Shown one piece after another: positions 17,008-25,473 of a DNA stretch of 64,000 nucleotides (its first letter is position 1; the number at the start of each line of letters is the position of its first letter). The stretch spans positions 3,534,001 through 3,598,000 of the forward strand of contig NZ_CP168493.1 of NCBI RefSeq assembly GCF_042945595.1. Direction: 5' to 3'. Origin of the DNA: Psychrobacillus sp042945595. Lineage in GTDB: Bacteria > Bacillota > Bacilli > Bacillales_A > Planococcaceae. Under the pieces are notes generated by a model. That model searched no databases, had not been told where the DNA came from, and saw only the letters and a list, made by a program, of their open reading frames with translations. The position numbers and the translations under genes were made by a program.

Positions 17008-17044
17008 AAAAAGCCCCATCACTTGAAAATGATGACAGGGCCTT
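17008..17044 (-). terminator. Terminator after the GNAT gene
   Basis: AAGCCCCATCA and TGATGACAGGGCCTT pair with a small bulge around TTGAAAA. The minus strand continues with a run of T. It separates the GNAT gene from dnaN. Confidence 0.75.
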
Positions 17045-17068
17045 AATAAACACTAAATATGAAACTAA

Positions 17069-17917
17069 TTATTTTTCAAATCCCAAATGTACTGAATCTA
17101 TGATTTTTTGATATCCGATTTCCTGATAGATTTTATTGGATGTTGGATTGAGCATATCTGTGTAGAGTACGCAAAATTGAAATTCTTTTAATAATTCCTT
17201 GCTACCTGCAGCAACCATGGTTCTAGCGTATCCTTTTTTTCGTTCTTCTTTTGGTGTAAATACGAGTGAAACGGTTACTCCGTGTGCTGTTGGTCTTGCT
17301 TTCTTCATCATCGATACAATTTTACCTTCGTTTTCCCATAGGAATGCTTCATTTGCATCTAGCATTACTTTTACTCTGTTCCTTATTTCCAACGGTGCGG
17401 TTTTAGGAAGTGCAGTATCTTCTTCAAAGAGGCCATACCATTTTTCTATAAGGGGTGCATCCTCTACAGTTGCATAGCGCCATGTTCCGGGGCTCATTTC
17501 GAGTGACTCATCTAATTGATCTAATCGGTATAATCCTTGATCCATTAAAATAGAGAAGTTTTGTCCTTTTTTCTCCTGCCATTTTTCTGCGAATTTAAAT
17601 GCCCATTCTTTTATACTAATAATAGATTCAATATGAATAGATTGCTTGATTAACTCTGTTATACATAAATCGATACATGCATCCATCCGATCTTCATTCA
17701 CAAAAATAATATTGAAAGGATGAGGTGGCGTCATTTGGAAAAGCGCTAGTAACTCACCATTTTCTTGTATGGTGGCCATATACGGATTTTCATATTGTCC
17801 TTCTTTAATTCTTTGTAGTACTCCTAAAAACAAACTAAATTTGTCTTCGTTTTTTACTAAAAAAGGCGTTGCTACTTTTGCAAAATCTTCTGCATTCTCA
17901 TAGTGCTGAAAATTCAT
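17069..17917 (-). CDS. GNAT-family N-acetyltransferase
   Basis: A 282-residue protein with a divergent N-terminal half and a C-terminal GNAT fold. The acetyl-CoA pyrophosphate loop is VFTPKEERKKGYARTM near residues 219-234, and NPTSNKIYQEIGYQ is the usual final beta-bulge motif. The acceptor is unknown. AAAGGAGGACAATAAT before the ATG is a strong ribosome site. It is monocistronic. Confidence 0.8.
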   Translation of the reverse strand: MNFQHYENAEDFAKVATPFLVKNEDKFSLFLGVLQRIKEGQYENPYMATIQENGELLALFQMTPPHPFNIIFVNEDRMDACIDLCITELIKQSIHIESIISIKEWAFKFAEKWQEKKGQNFSILMDQGLYRLDQLDESLEMSPGTWRYATVEDAPLIEKWYGLFEEDTALPKTAPLEIRNRVKVMLDANEAFLWENEGKIVSMMKKARPTAHGVTVSLVFTPKEERKKGYARTMVAAGSKELLKEFQFCVLYTDMLNPTSNKIYQEIGYQKIIDSVHLGFEK

Positions 17918-17986
17918 ATTATTGTCCTCCTTTTTATCTTTGTATGTTACTATAACTTAAAATACAAATGAAGTGGAGTTCTTTTT

Positions 17987-18739
17987 ATGAAAATTGTTTT
18001 TATTCGGGATATTCATATCGGAGAAGGAATGCCAAAAATTATAGTCCCACTTATGGGAAGAAATTCGGACGAGCTTCTTTTGGAAATAAAAACAATAAAG
18101 CAGGCAAGCCCCGATATTGTCGAGTGGCGCGCAGATATGCTAGAAGAAATTGAAGATATTGAGACAGTCAAAAATACTCTTTCAACTATTCGTAAAGCTT
18201 CATACCCAATCCCATTATTGTTTACTTTTAGAAGTCATCGTGAAGGTGGAAATAAAAAAATTACGGATTCTTTCTACAAGCACCTTCTTGAAGAAGTTGT
18301 GCAAACAAACGAAATCGACTTAATTGATGTGGAATTATTTTCTTTAAATGTGCACGAAATTGTGGAATCAGCAATTGCTAATGACGTGTTTATCATTATG
18401 TCTAATCATGATTTTGATAAAACACCTGCAAAAGAGGAAATTATTTGGAGACTCAGAAGAATGCAGGAACTTGGTGCACATATACCGAAAATAGCTGTAA
18501 TGCCAAAATCACCAGCTGATGTGCTCACGCTATTAGATGCAACGTACACGATGAATTCATTGTATGCAGATCGACCAATTATTACGATGTCCATGGCCTC
18601 CACTGGGGTTATTAGTCGAGTAGCTGGACAAGTTTTTGGTTCCGCCGCAACGTTTGGCTCAGGAATGGAAGCGTCCGCTCCTGGACAAATACCAGCTAGT
18701 GAGCTAAGGAGAATGCTTGAAATATTACATACCAACTAA
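17987..18739 (+). CDS. aroD: Type I 3-dehydroquinate dehydratase
   Basis: A 250-residue enzyme of the shikimate pathway that dehydrates 3-dehydroquinate to 3-dehydroshikimate through a Schiff base. Active-site residues are visible: EWRAD (46-50), R82 in TFRSHREGG, H141 in SNHDF, and the Schiff-base lysine K168 in IPKIAVMPKS. The length matches the family. GGAG precedes ATG 17987. It is isolated from other aro genes and divergent from the GNAT gene. Confidence 0.95.
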   Translation: MKIVFIRDIHIGEGMPKIIVPLMGRNSDELLLEIKTIKQASPDIVEWRADMLEEIEDIETVKNTLSTIRKASYPIPLLFTFRSHREGGNKKITDSFYKHLLEEVVQTNEIDLIDVELFSLNVHEIVESAIANDVFIIMSNHDFDKTPAKEEIIWRLRRMQELGAHIPKIAVMPKSPADVLTLLDATYTMNSLYADRPIITMSMASTGVISRVAGQVFGSAATFGSGMEASAPGQIPASELRRMLEILHTN

Positions 18740-18764
18740 TCCAAGATAGGATTACCCAGTTCAA

Positions 18765-18799
18765 CAAAAATACCAAGGGGAGCATTATCCCCTTGGTAT
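18765..18799 (-). terminator. Terminator between aroD and GNAT
   Basis: ATACCAAGGGG (18770-18780) pairs with CCCCTTGGTAT (18789-18799) around an 8-nt loop. The T-run is on the minus strand, so it mainly ends the GNAT gene. Confidence 0.8.
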
Positions 18800-18811
18800 T
18801 CATCAGTTAAT

Positions 18812-19273
18812 TTATAATGGCAACGCTAGTCGAATCATGTCCACACATACGATTCCGTTTTCCACAATTTCCTCTTCATAATGAATGGTGAAAAAATCTC
18901 TATCCACACCAGTAATACGAAATCCGCATTTTTGATAGAGGGCGAGCTGTCCAATGCTTGAATTACCTGTCCCTACTTCTATCATTTTATATCCGTGATG
19001 CTTTGCTTTCTCAATTGCATTTAATACAAGTGCTTTGCCAATTCCTTTCGCCTGATGCTGCTCCGCAACCGCAAGATTTACTAGCTCTACCGTTTCGGGG
19101 CTAGTCGAAAGTAAGACATACACTCCGATTATTTCTCCATTTTGTTCCGCAATATAACATTCTCCACGTTCTACATATTTCTTCACAAGTGTTTCAGATG
19201 GATCTGCAAGTAATAACAAATCCAGTGGATATGCTTCTTTTATTAATCTTGTTAGCAATTTATATTTTACCAT
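18812..19273 (-). CDS. GNAT-family N-acetyltransferase, YvbK-like
   Basis: A 153-residue acetyltransferase. Motif A reads NLAVAEQHQAKGIGKALVLN near residues 71-90 with the Q/RxxGxG/A loop. The C-terminal ALYQKCGFR motif completes the fold. It resembles B. subtilis YvbK. The start overlaps the end of ogt by 14 bp, which places it as the third gene of the adaA-ogt operon. The role in alkylation response is unclear. Confidence 0.8.
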   Translation of the reverse strand: MVKYKLLTRLIKEAYPLDLLLLADPSETLVKKYVERGECYIAEQNGEIIGVYVLLSTSPETVELVNLAVAEQHQAKGIGKALVLNAIEKAKHHGYKMIEVGTGNSSIGQLALYQKCGFRITGVDRDFFTIHYEEEIVENGIVCVDMIRLALPL

Positions 19274-19766
19274 TTTCCAATGTGAGTAGCTTTTCTTTCA
19301 TTTCTAATCCCCCACGGTAACCAGTTAATGCACCATTTTTTGCTACTACTCGATGACATGGAATCGTGATTAGTACTGGGTTTGCTCCAATTGCTGCTCC
19401 AACAGCCCTAATCGCCGCAGGATTATTAATCATTTCAGCAATTTGAGAGTAAGATTTCTTTTCACCATAAAGAATTTTAGTTAACGCATCCCAAATAGAC
19501 AATTGAAATGGCGTTCCTTTCAAATCCACAGGCATATGAAAAGCACGTCGCGTACCGTCTAGATATTCTTTTATTTCATTCGTATATACGACCAGTGCTT
19601 CTTCATTTTCTACTAACTCATATTTTGGAAAACGCTTCTTCAGCCACGCTTCCATATCCTCGTATGGTTTACTAGGGGAACCTACGTAACAAAGCCCGTT
19701 TGCTGTAGCCGCCATATATAATTGCCATTCGTTATGAATGAAATGCGTCCAATATATTTTATTCAT
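19260..19766 (-). CDS. ogt: Methylated-DNA-[protein]-cysteine S-methyltransferase
   Basis: A 168-residue suicide repair protein that removes O6-methyl groups from guanine. The acceptor cysteine is C137 in IPCHRV; the helix-turn-helix region YSQIAEMINNPAAIRAVG (106-123) is intact. It overlaps the 3' end of adaA by 4 nt (ATGA), so the two are translated together like B. subtilis adaA-adaB. It has the full catalytic motif, unlike the ATL protein at 12761. Confidence 0.93.
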   Translation of the reverse strand: MNKIYWTHFIHNEWQLYMAATANGLCYVGSPSKPYEDMEAWLKKRFPKYELVENEEALVVYTNEIKEYLDGTRRAFHMPVDLKGTPFQLSIWDALTKILYGEKKSYSQIAEMINNPAAIRAVGAAIGANPVLITIPCHRVVAKNGALTGYRGGLEMKEKLLTLENGKI

Positions 19767-20326
19767 TCGTTGAAATCTCCTTTTCCTCTATATTGGTTGG
19801 GTGTACCCCCTGTTATCTTTTTGAAAAGTGTGATGAAATAGGAGGTATTATTCATTCCAACCGTAGAACCTATTTCTACAAGTGGTTTGCTTGTTGTTGT
19901 CAGCAATTCTTTCGCTTTATTTATTCTAATTTGTTGAATGTATTCTACAGGAGAAATTCCTATTACTTTTTTAAAAGTTCTTTGTAAATGGTACGGGCTT
20001 CCATGACAAATGTCTGCAAGAATATCCAAAGTTAACTGCTCCTTGTAATGCTCTTCGATGTACCCCGTAATTTGGTTGGCCCATTCCTCATCAGGCAAGC
20101 GCAGTCCATTTGGCTTGCAACGTTTGCATGGACGAAAGCCATTCTCTATCGCTTCTTTTACTTCTATATATATACGAACATTTTCTTTCTTCGGCGGTCG
20201 AGATTTACAAGAAGGTCTACAAAATATTCCTGTTGATTTTACGGCATAATAAAATACATCGTCATAGACTGAGTTATTTTCAATGATTGCTTGCCAATAT
20301 TTCTCGCATATTTTCTCGTTTTTCAA
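19763..20326 (-). CDS. adaA: AdaA-type methylphosphotriester methyltransferase and AraC-like activator
   Basis: A 187-residue regulator of the adaptive response to DNA alkylation. The N-terminal Ada zinc domain supplies four cysteines, C36, C40, C67 and C70 (IFCRPSC, RPCKRC); methyl transfer from a phosphotriester to the first cysteine would trigger DNA binding. Residues about 85-185 are the two AraC-type helix-turn-helices. It is first in the adaA-ogt-GNAT operon and divergent from alkA, the same arrangement as in B. subtilis. Confidence 0.93.
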   Translation of the reverse strand: MKNEKICEKYWQAIIENNSVYDDVFYYAVKSTGIFCRPSCKSRPPKKENVRIYIEVKEAIENGFRPCKRCKPNGLRLPDEEWANQITGYIEEHYKEQLTLDILADICHGSPYHLQRTFKKVIGISPVEYIQQIRINKAKELLTTTSKPLVEIGSTVGMNNTSYFITLFKKITGGTPNQYRGKGDFNE

Positions 20327-20372
20327 GAAATCACCCCCATTTTTAGTATACTTTTATTTATATAGAAAAGCT

Positions 20373-20422
20373 GATTTTCACGACATAATAGCAAGATAAC
20401 GAAATTTTTTACGATTATAATA
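20373..20422 (+). promoter_or_regulatory. alkA promoter with two similar ACGA-TAATA boxes (candidate AdaA sites)
   Basis: ATTTTCACGACATAATA (20374-20390) and ATTTTTTACGATTATAATA (20404-20422) are similar direct repeats about 30 bp apart. TATAAT (20416-20421) is a good -10 box, but no -35 box stands 17 bp upstream, which fits activation by AdaA from the adjacent box. The assignment is an inference from position. Confidence 0.4.
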
Positions 20423-20444
20423 AAATAATAAAGGGGTGTTCTAT

Positions 20445-21359
20445 ATGTTATGGCAAGAAAACGATGAGCAAATCATCATAAATACATCATCCGAATTCAG
20501 TTTTACCCAGAACCTTCAATATTTGTCCAGATCTACAAATGAATGCTTGTTTCATATTCATGAGAATAAAGTAAGAAAAGCGATTCCTATGGGTGAATGT
20601 ACACCGCTAGTAGAGATTAGCGAGCAAGATGAACATTCGATTCGTATTCAGTTTTTAGGAAATACAAGACCTACAAGTAAACAAGAACGAGAACAAGTGG
20701 TTCAATATATAATCGAATGGTTTGATTTGAAGACAGAGTTAAAAGCCTTTTATGAGCTAGCACAAAAAGATGCAGTCCTTCAACAAGCAGTTATGGATTT
20801 TAACGGATTACGAATAATGGGCATTCCAGATTTATTCGAAGCAATGGCTTGGGGCATACTTGGTCAACAAATCAATTTGACGTATGCGTATACATTGAAG
20901 AGACGTTTGGTCGAAGCATTTGGACAATCGATCGAATTTGAGGGTGAGCAATATTGGATGTTCCCGAGACCTGGCGATATCGCAAAGCTATCTGTGGAAA
21001 ACTTAGCAGGCTTAAAGATGACGGTTAAAAAGTGTGAGTACTTAATAGACGTAGCAAATCAGATCGAAATGGGTTTACTTACAAATGAAATGCTGCTCGA
21101 AGCGAATGATGTGAAGAAAGCAGAAAAAATGCTCACGAAAATTCGTGGCATCGGTCCTTGGACTGCCAATTATGTGTTAATGCGCTGTTTAAGATATACC
21201 TCCGCATTTCCGATTGATGATGTAGGACTGCATAATGCCATTAAACATGTGACAGGTTCTGAGCAAAAGCCTTCAAAGGATGAAATACATAAGCTTTCCT
21301 TGCATTGGATAGGTTGGGAAGCATATGCGACTTTCTATTTGTGGAGACTTTTATACTAA
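20445..21359 (+). CDS. alkA: DNA-3-methyladenine glycosylase (AlkA type)
   Basis: A 304-residue base-excision glycosylase that removes 3-alkylated purines. The helix-hairpin-helix and Gly/Pro-Asp region reads KIRGIGPWTANYVLMR (232-247), followed by FPIDDVGL, which holds the catalytic aspartate (258/259). The N-terminal AlkA-like domain (about 1-105) is present. A GTG at 20436 lies inside AAGGGGTG, so ATG 20445 is chosen. It is divergent from adaA and probably AdaA-activated. Confidence 0.93.
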   Translation: MLWQENDEQIIINTSSEFSFTQNLQYLSRSTNECLFHIHENKVRKAIPMGECTPLVEISEQDEHSIRIQFLGNTRPTSKQEREQVVQYIIEWFDLKTELKAFYELAQKDAVLQQAVMDFNGLRIMGIPDLFEAMAWGILGQQINLTYAYTLKRRLVEAFGQSIEFEGEQYWMFPRPGDIAKLSVENLAGLKMTVKKCEYLIDVANQIEMGLLTNEMLLEANDVKKAEKMLTKIRGIGPWTANYVLMRCLRYTSAFPIDDVGLHNAIKHVTGSEQKPSKDEIHKLSLHWIGWEAYATFYLWRLLY

Positions 21360-21399
21360 AAAATCCCTTCGATCTCTTTTCAGAGAAAGAAGGGATTTT
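21359..21399. terminator. Bidirectional terminator after alkA
   Basis: AAATCCCTTC (from 21361) pairs with GAAGGGATTT (to 21398), with an inner CTCT/AGAG stem. It separates two convergent genes and has A/T flanks on both sides. Confidence 0.85.
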
Positions 21400-21402
21400 C
21401 TT

Positions 21403-22836
21403 TTATTGCTGAATTAGTAATTCTAAAATGTCTTCTGACACATATGTTTTATTGTTTTTTAACACTGGTTTTTCTTTAAACTGTTGTAAGCTTTTATTGT
21501 AGCTATATTTTTTTTCACCACGTGTAATAGTAAATGAGCTGTTTTCTAATGATAAGTAAATTTTCTTTTTCTTTACGTTGTATTTCACTTCATACCCCAA
21601 TTGTTCTGCTACTTTACGAAGTGGAATCATTATGACTCCATTTTTCATAAAATGATCTTTTTCAATAATCTTTTGTACTTCCTTCATTTCTGGAGAAAGA
21701 TAATTAATCGCTACGATTTTACTTGGCGGAGTTTGTGCTGGAATACTCATTGTTGTTATTGTATAAAATACAACGAGCTCTTTTCCGTTTAAGTCCTCTT
21801 GTTTAATCTTCTCGCCTTTTTCATTTTCTAAAAGTGTTTCTTTTCCAATGTTTAGCTTAAGGTCTTTATCTAAACTTAGAAATTCATCGTCAAACTTTGA
21901 TACTTTTACAGATCCAAACTGTTCTTCGTCATGTACAATAACCAACTCTGGAGTAATTTGCGCAGGGTAGATTAAAATCATTGGTTTGTTTTTATCATAG
22001 TATGCGTCAATCTGTTGTCCTTTTTTGAATGACTCTTTTTTTACTTTTTTTGTTGTACCACTATTGAATACAAGTGTATCATTAGTGATTGTAAAAATTG
22101 TGGTTATTGGCACTTTTTCTTTTGTTTCTACCGTTAGAACTACTTTTCCATCTTTTGAAGCAATACTTTTAATAATCCCAGTACTCTCCATGAAATTGGT
22201 TGTATCTTGTGGGGAAAGATCATCCATCACTACAACTTTACTTGGTGTCGTCTGAGCAGGAATACTTCTAGTGGAAACTGTATAAAATACAATGAGCTCT
22301 TTGCAAGTTATATCTTTTTGATTCAGTTTCTCTCCTTTTCCATTTACTATAATAGTTTCTTTTCCAATGCTTAATTTTAGATCATTATCTAAACTAACTA
22401 ATTTATTATCGAACTTACTTACTTTTACGTTGCCAAATTTTTCAGCATCATGCACAATCACTAACTCTGGAGAGATTTGTGGCGGATAAATGGCAAGCAT
22501 AGGTTTATTCTTACCGTAATATGCAGCTACTTTTTGCCCTTTTTTAAAGGATTCTTTTTTTAATGCTTTTGTCGTTCCGCTATTGAATAAGAGCGTGTCT
22601 TCTGTAACCTTTAAAATGGTGATTTGTGGTTCTTTTTCTTCTGTTTCCACTGTAAGTGTGACTGTTCCATCTTGCTTTACAATATCAGTAATAATTCCTG
22701 ATGTTTTTATAAAATTGGATGAGTCTTTTTGTTTCATGGTTGAATCTCCCTCACTTTGCGCTTTAGCACGAGGCTGATGGAAATTGAATCCTACCATTAG
22801 TAATAACGCTACTGTAAATATGCCTATTTTCTTCAT
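21403..22836 (-). CDS. Secreted protein with two tandem repeats and a copper-amine-oxidase-N-like domain
   Basis: A 477-residue exported protein. A signal peptide (residues 1 to about 26, ending AKA) is followed by two homologous units of roughly 165 residues (about 42-205 and 212-375), each containing TLLFNSGTTK or TLVFNSGTTK, ESFKKGQ, YPPQISPELVIVHD-like and SIPAQT blocks. The C-terminal ~90 residues resemble the Cu_amine_oxidN1 domain (IPLRKVAEQLGYEVKYN). That domain is common on Bacillales wall proteins and is not itself an oxidase. Function unknown. ATG 22836 has GGAGCG upstream; an earlier in-frame ATG is disfavoured. Confidence 0.75.
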   Translation of the reverse strand: MKKIGIFTVALLLMVGFNFHQPRAKAQSEGDSTMKQKDSSNFIKTSGIITDIVKQDGTVTLTVETEEKEPQITILKVTEDTLLFNSGTTKALKKESFKKGQKVAAYYGKNKPMLAIYPPQISPELVIVHDAEKFGNVKVSKFDNKLVSLDNDLKLSIGKETIIVNGKGEKLNQKDITCKELIVFYTVSTRSIPAQTTPSKVVVMDDLSPQDTTNFMESTGIIKSIASKDGKVVLTVETKEKVPITTIFTITNDTLVFNSGTTKKVKKESFKKGQQIDAYYDKNKPMILIYPAQITPELVIVHDEEQFGSVKVSKFDDEFLSLDKDLKLNIGKETLLENEKGEKIKQEDLNGKELVVFYTITTMSIPAQTPPSKIVAINYLSPEMKEVQKIIEKDHFMKNGVIMIPLRKVAEQLGYEVKYNVKKKKIYLSLENSSFTITRGEKKYSYNKSLQQFKEKPVLKNNKTYVSEDILELLIQQ

Positions 22837-22973
22837 CGTATCGCTCCTTTTTTTACCATTCATTGAATTTGTCGTGTCATTTTGGAAAACGTTACATAAA
22901 AAAATGAAACATTCTATAAACTAAAAACGTATACAGTAGTTAGAAGAAAAAAATAAAAGAATGGAGTCTACAT

Positions 22974-23873
22974 ATGACGTTATCTATTAATCAAGTAACA
23001 AAGAGATATCAAAACTTTGTGGCCGTTGATAATCTATCTTTTACGATTGAAAAAGGTGAGATCTTTGGGCTAATTGGACAAAATGGTGCTGGTAAAACAA
23101 CGACATTTCGTATGATTTTAGACCTTCAAGAAACGACAGAGGGTTCAATTATGTGGAATGGGAAACATATTAATTCCATAAATCGAAATATCTTAGGTTA
23201 TCTACCAGAAGAACGTGGTATTTTCCCAGCAATGAAGGTGGAAGATCAGCTGTATTTCTTTGGAGAGTTAAGAGGAAAGCTTCGCAAGAATCTACATAAA
23301 GAAGTGGATTATTGGATTGATCGTTTTGAATTAGAAGATAAACGAAAAGCGAAAGCCGAAACTTTATCCAAAGGAAATCAACAAAAGGTGCAACTTATCG
23401 CAAGCTTTATTCACCAACCGGATTTTCTTATTTTAGATGAACCATTTAGTGGGCTAGATCCCGTCAATATGGATTTATTGAAAAATGCAATATTAGAGTT
23501 AAAAGAAAAAGGGACAACGATTTTATTTTCTAGCCATCAAATGGAGAATGTGGAGGAACTTTGTGATCACCTTTGCCTTTTGAAACGTGGTGTCTCTTTA
23601 TTTTCCGGTAGTTTACTAGACTTGAAAAAGCAATATGGGAAAACGAAGCTTACCATACGAACCGATGTCCCAAAAGAAACGCTTCAAAGTTTGGATGGCG
23701 TGAAGGATATTCATGTTGGAAAAGATCAGTATATCCTTACTTTAACGGATGAGTCATACGCTCAATCTATTTTTGACTTTGTTTCAAATGGGAAATATAT
23801 TGAGAAGTTCAGTTTAGATTATTTGTCGCTAGATGAAATTTTCAAAGATAAGGTCGGTGGTAAGAATGTCTAA
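22974..23873 (+). CDS. yhaQ: ABC transporter ATP-binding protein, YhaQ/NatA-like
   Basis: A 299-residue ATPase. Walker A GQNGAGKTT (residues 35-43), the ABC signature LSKGNQQKVQL, Walker B FLILDEPFSGLDP, and the H-loop FSSHQ are complete. The C-terminal ~80 residues are the NatA-type extension. With the next gene it forms an exporter like B. subtilis YhaQP, implicated in Na+ efflux; the substrate is inferred from similarity only. It overlaps the permease by 8 bp. Confidence 0.85.
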   Translation: MTLSINQVTKRYQNFVAVDNLSFTIEKGEIFGLIGQNGAGKTTTFRMILDLQETTEGSIMWNGKHINSINRNILGYLPEERGIFPAMKVEDQLYFFGELRGKLRKNLHKEVDYWIDRFELEDKRKAKAETLSKGNQQKVQLIASFIHQPDFLILDEPFSGLDPVNMDLLKNAILELKEKGTTILFSSHQMENVEELCDHLCLLKRGVSLFSGSLLDLKKQYGKTKLTIRTDVPKETLQSLDGVKDIHVGKDQYILTLTDESYAQSIFDFVSNGKYIEKFSLDYLSLDEIFKDKVGGKNV

Positions 23874-25104
23874 GTTTTGGCTGCTCGTTAAGCAATTATA
23901 TACACAAAAAATCAAAGCAAAACCATTTATTATTTCTATCATTTTATATATTGGGGTTATTAGTGTCGCCATGTTTTGGTCTAATATTAAGGAAGCATTT
24001 TTCCAAGATGAGCCATTAAAAATTGCTCTATTGAATGAAACGAATGCAGATATAGAAGATTTGTTCAAATCGAGTAGCGATATTGAATTTTCCTTTCCTT
24101 CTGAAGGGATTGCGGAAGTAGAAAAACAGGTTGTCCAAGGTGACTTTGATGCAGCTATTTTCGTGAAGGATCAAAACCAATCTCTGTCGGCTGATATTGC
24201 AACTTATAAGCCATTAACGTTTAATGACCAACAGAATTTGTCATCGCAACTTCAGTATGCTGGAAAGTTATATGAAGTTCAGCAACTTAATTTAACAGCT
24301 GAACAGGCGGAGAAAATTCTTCAGTCTCAAACCGTTATTACCATGAAAAACTTAAATAAGGAATCGGAAAGCGGAAAAAGTGAAGATGAAAAAGCAGCCG
24401 GTATAGGTGCCTCTGTCTTAGTCGGATTTTTAATCTATTCCTTTGTAATGACGTTTTTATCCATGATTACAACAGACGTTGCATCTGAAAAAGGATCTCG
24501 TGTTTTAGAAGTATTACTTGCAAGCGTGAAACCATCTACACATTTGTTGGCAAAGCTGACTGGAACATTTTTATTAGCATTGACTCAAATAGTAACACTA
24601 TTGGTTGTTCAAAGTTTACTTTTCATGATAATAGATAGCGGATCTAAATGGGATGCTGTATTAGACATTGTTAACGAATTGTCCTACGGATTTATTGGAT
24701 ATGCAGTTATGTTTTTATTGCTTACTATTATGCTCAACTTAATCATTGGTGCATTACTTGGTTCACTCGTTTCTAAAGTCGAAGAATCAAGCCAAGCAAT
24801 GATGCCTGCGATGATGCTTGGCATCCTCGGCTTTTACGTGTTACTTTCTGGAATGTACAGTCCAGATACATTACTGATTAAAATTTTCTCATACATCCCA
24901 TTCACATCCGGAATGGTTATGCCACTTCGAATTGGTGCAACGGACATTTCATCATTCGAACCTATGCTATCGATGCTTATATTAGTTGGAACCGTAATAC
25001 TATTTTTCTTAATCAGCCTATCCTTCTATAAACGAAGTGTCTTAACATACAGTTCAGGTGGCGTCATTCAAAAAATTAAAACCGTTTTAAAAGTAACGAC
25101 TTAA
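23866..25104 (+). CDS. yhaP: ABC-2 type permease, YhaP-like
   Basis: A 412-residue permease with one N-terminal helix (about 20-40), a large extracellular loop (about 45-180) and five or six C-terminal helices (about 190-400), the NatB/YhaP topology. GSRVLEVLLASVKPSTHLLAKL near residue 225 is the conserved ABC-2 cytoplasmic segment. ATG 23866 overlaps the end of the ATPase gene and is chosen over an in-frame start at 23833 lying deep within it. Confidence 0.85.
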   Translation: MSKFWLLVKQLYTQKIKAKPFIISIILYIGVISVAMFWSNIKEAFFQDEPLKIALLNETNADIEDLFKSSSDIEFSFPSEGIAEVEKQVVQGDFDAAIFVKDQNQSLSADIATYKPLTFNDQQNLSSQLQYAGKLYEVQQLNLTAEQAEKILQSQTVITMKNLNKESESGKSEDEKAAGIGASVLVGFLIYSFVMTFLSMITTDVASEKGSRVLEVLLASVKPSTHLLAKLTGTFLLALTQIVTLLVVQSLLFMIIDSGSKWDAVLDIVNELSYGFIGYAVMFLLLTIMLNLIIGALLGSLVSKVEESSQAMMPAMMLGILGFYVLLSGMYSPDTLLIKIFSYIPFTSGMVMPLRIGATDISSFEPMLSMLILVGTVILFFLISLSFYKRSVLTYSSGGVIQKIKTVLKVTT

Positions 25105-25127
25105 ATCTTCATTATAAAAAGCATAAA

Positions 25128-25167
25128 AGGAGCTGCCTTCTGTATCTAGGCAGCTCCTATTTTTTTT
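25128..25167 (+). terminator. Terminator of the yhaQP-like operon
   Basis: AGGAGCTGCCT (25128-25138) and AGGCAGCTCCT (25148-25158) form a perfect 11-bp stem followed by A and eight T. Confidence 0.93.
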
Positions 25168-25215
25168 GGATAAGCATACCAGAAGAACTAAATGAGAAAT
25201 ATATTTTAAGTTTTT

Positions 25216-25266
25216 AAAACAAACGTGAATGTTCGAACATTCACGTTTGTTTTGGTGCCTGGCACC
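25216..25266. repeat. 38-bp perfect palindrome abutting a GGTGCC-T-GGCACC element
   Basis: Bases 25216-25234 are exactly complementary in reverse to 25235-25253 with no loop, centred on TTCGAA. The adjacent 25254-25266 is GGTGCC-T-GGCACC, a core found again at 28511 and 30553. No protein-coding frame is present. In the remaining 25105-25458 gap lie the yhaP terminator, a promoter and a cre site. Confidence 0.6.
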
Positions 25267-25339
25267 TGAAATATGTTTGTAATATATTATGCAAATATCA
25301 TCAATTACTGTCGAATTATAGGAAAAAACGGAGAATATA

Positions 25340-25367
25340 TTGTTAATCTACAGAATAAAAGTATAAT
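25340..25367 (+). promoter_or_regulatory. Probable sigma-A promoter of the TAXI-TRAP operon
   Basis: TTGTTA (25340-25345) and TATAAT (25362-25367) are 16 bp apart. A transcript would start near 25374, leaving about 100 nt of leader that includes the cre site. Confidence 0.55.
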
Positions 25368-25425
25368 AATGTTAATCTTCTATCTGATGTGCTAACAAAT
25401 CCACAAGTTATATGTTCTTTATTTA

Positions 25426-25439
25426 TGAAAGCGCTGTCA
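25426..25439 (+). promoter_or_regulatory. cre site (CcpA operator)
   Basis: TGAAAGCGCTGTCA matches the B. subtilis cre consensus TGWAANCGNTNWCA at every position. It lies downstream of the promoter, where CcpA acts as a roadblock, so the TRAP transporter should be repressed on preferred sugars. Confidence 0.75.
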
Positions 25440-25473
25440 AAAAGGAGAAATATCAATTTTGGAGGAGAGAGAA

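Noticed and set aside
25216..25253. Palindrome considered as a LexA/SOS box
   Set aside because: The GTTCGAAC centre has the half-sites in the wrong order, and CGAAC to GTTTG spacing is 6 bp instead of the required 4.
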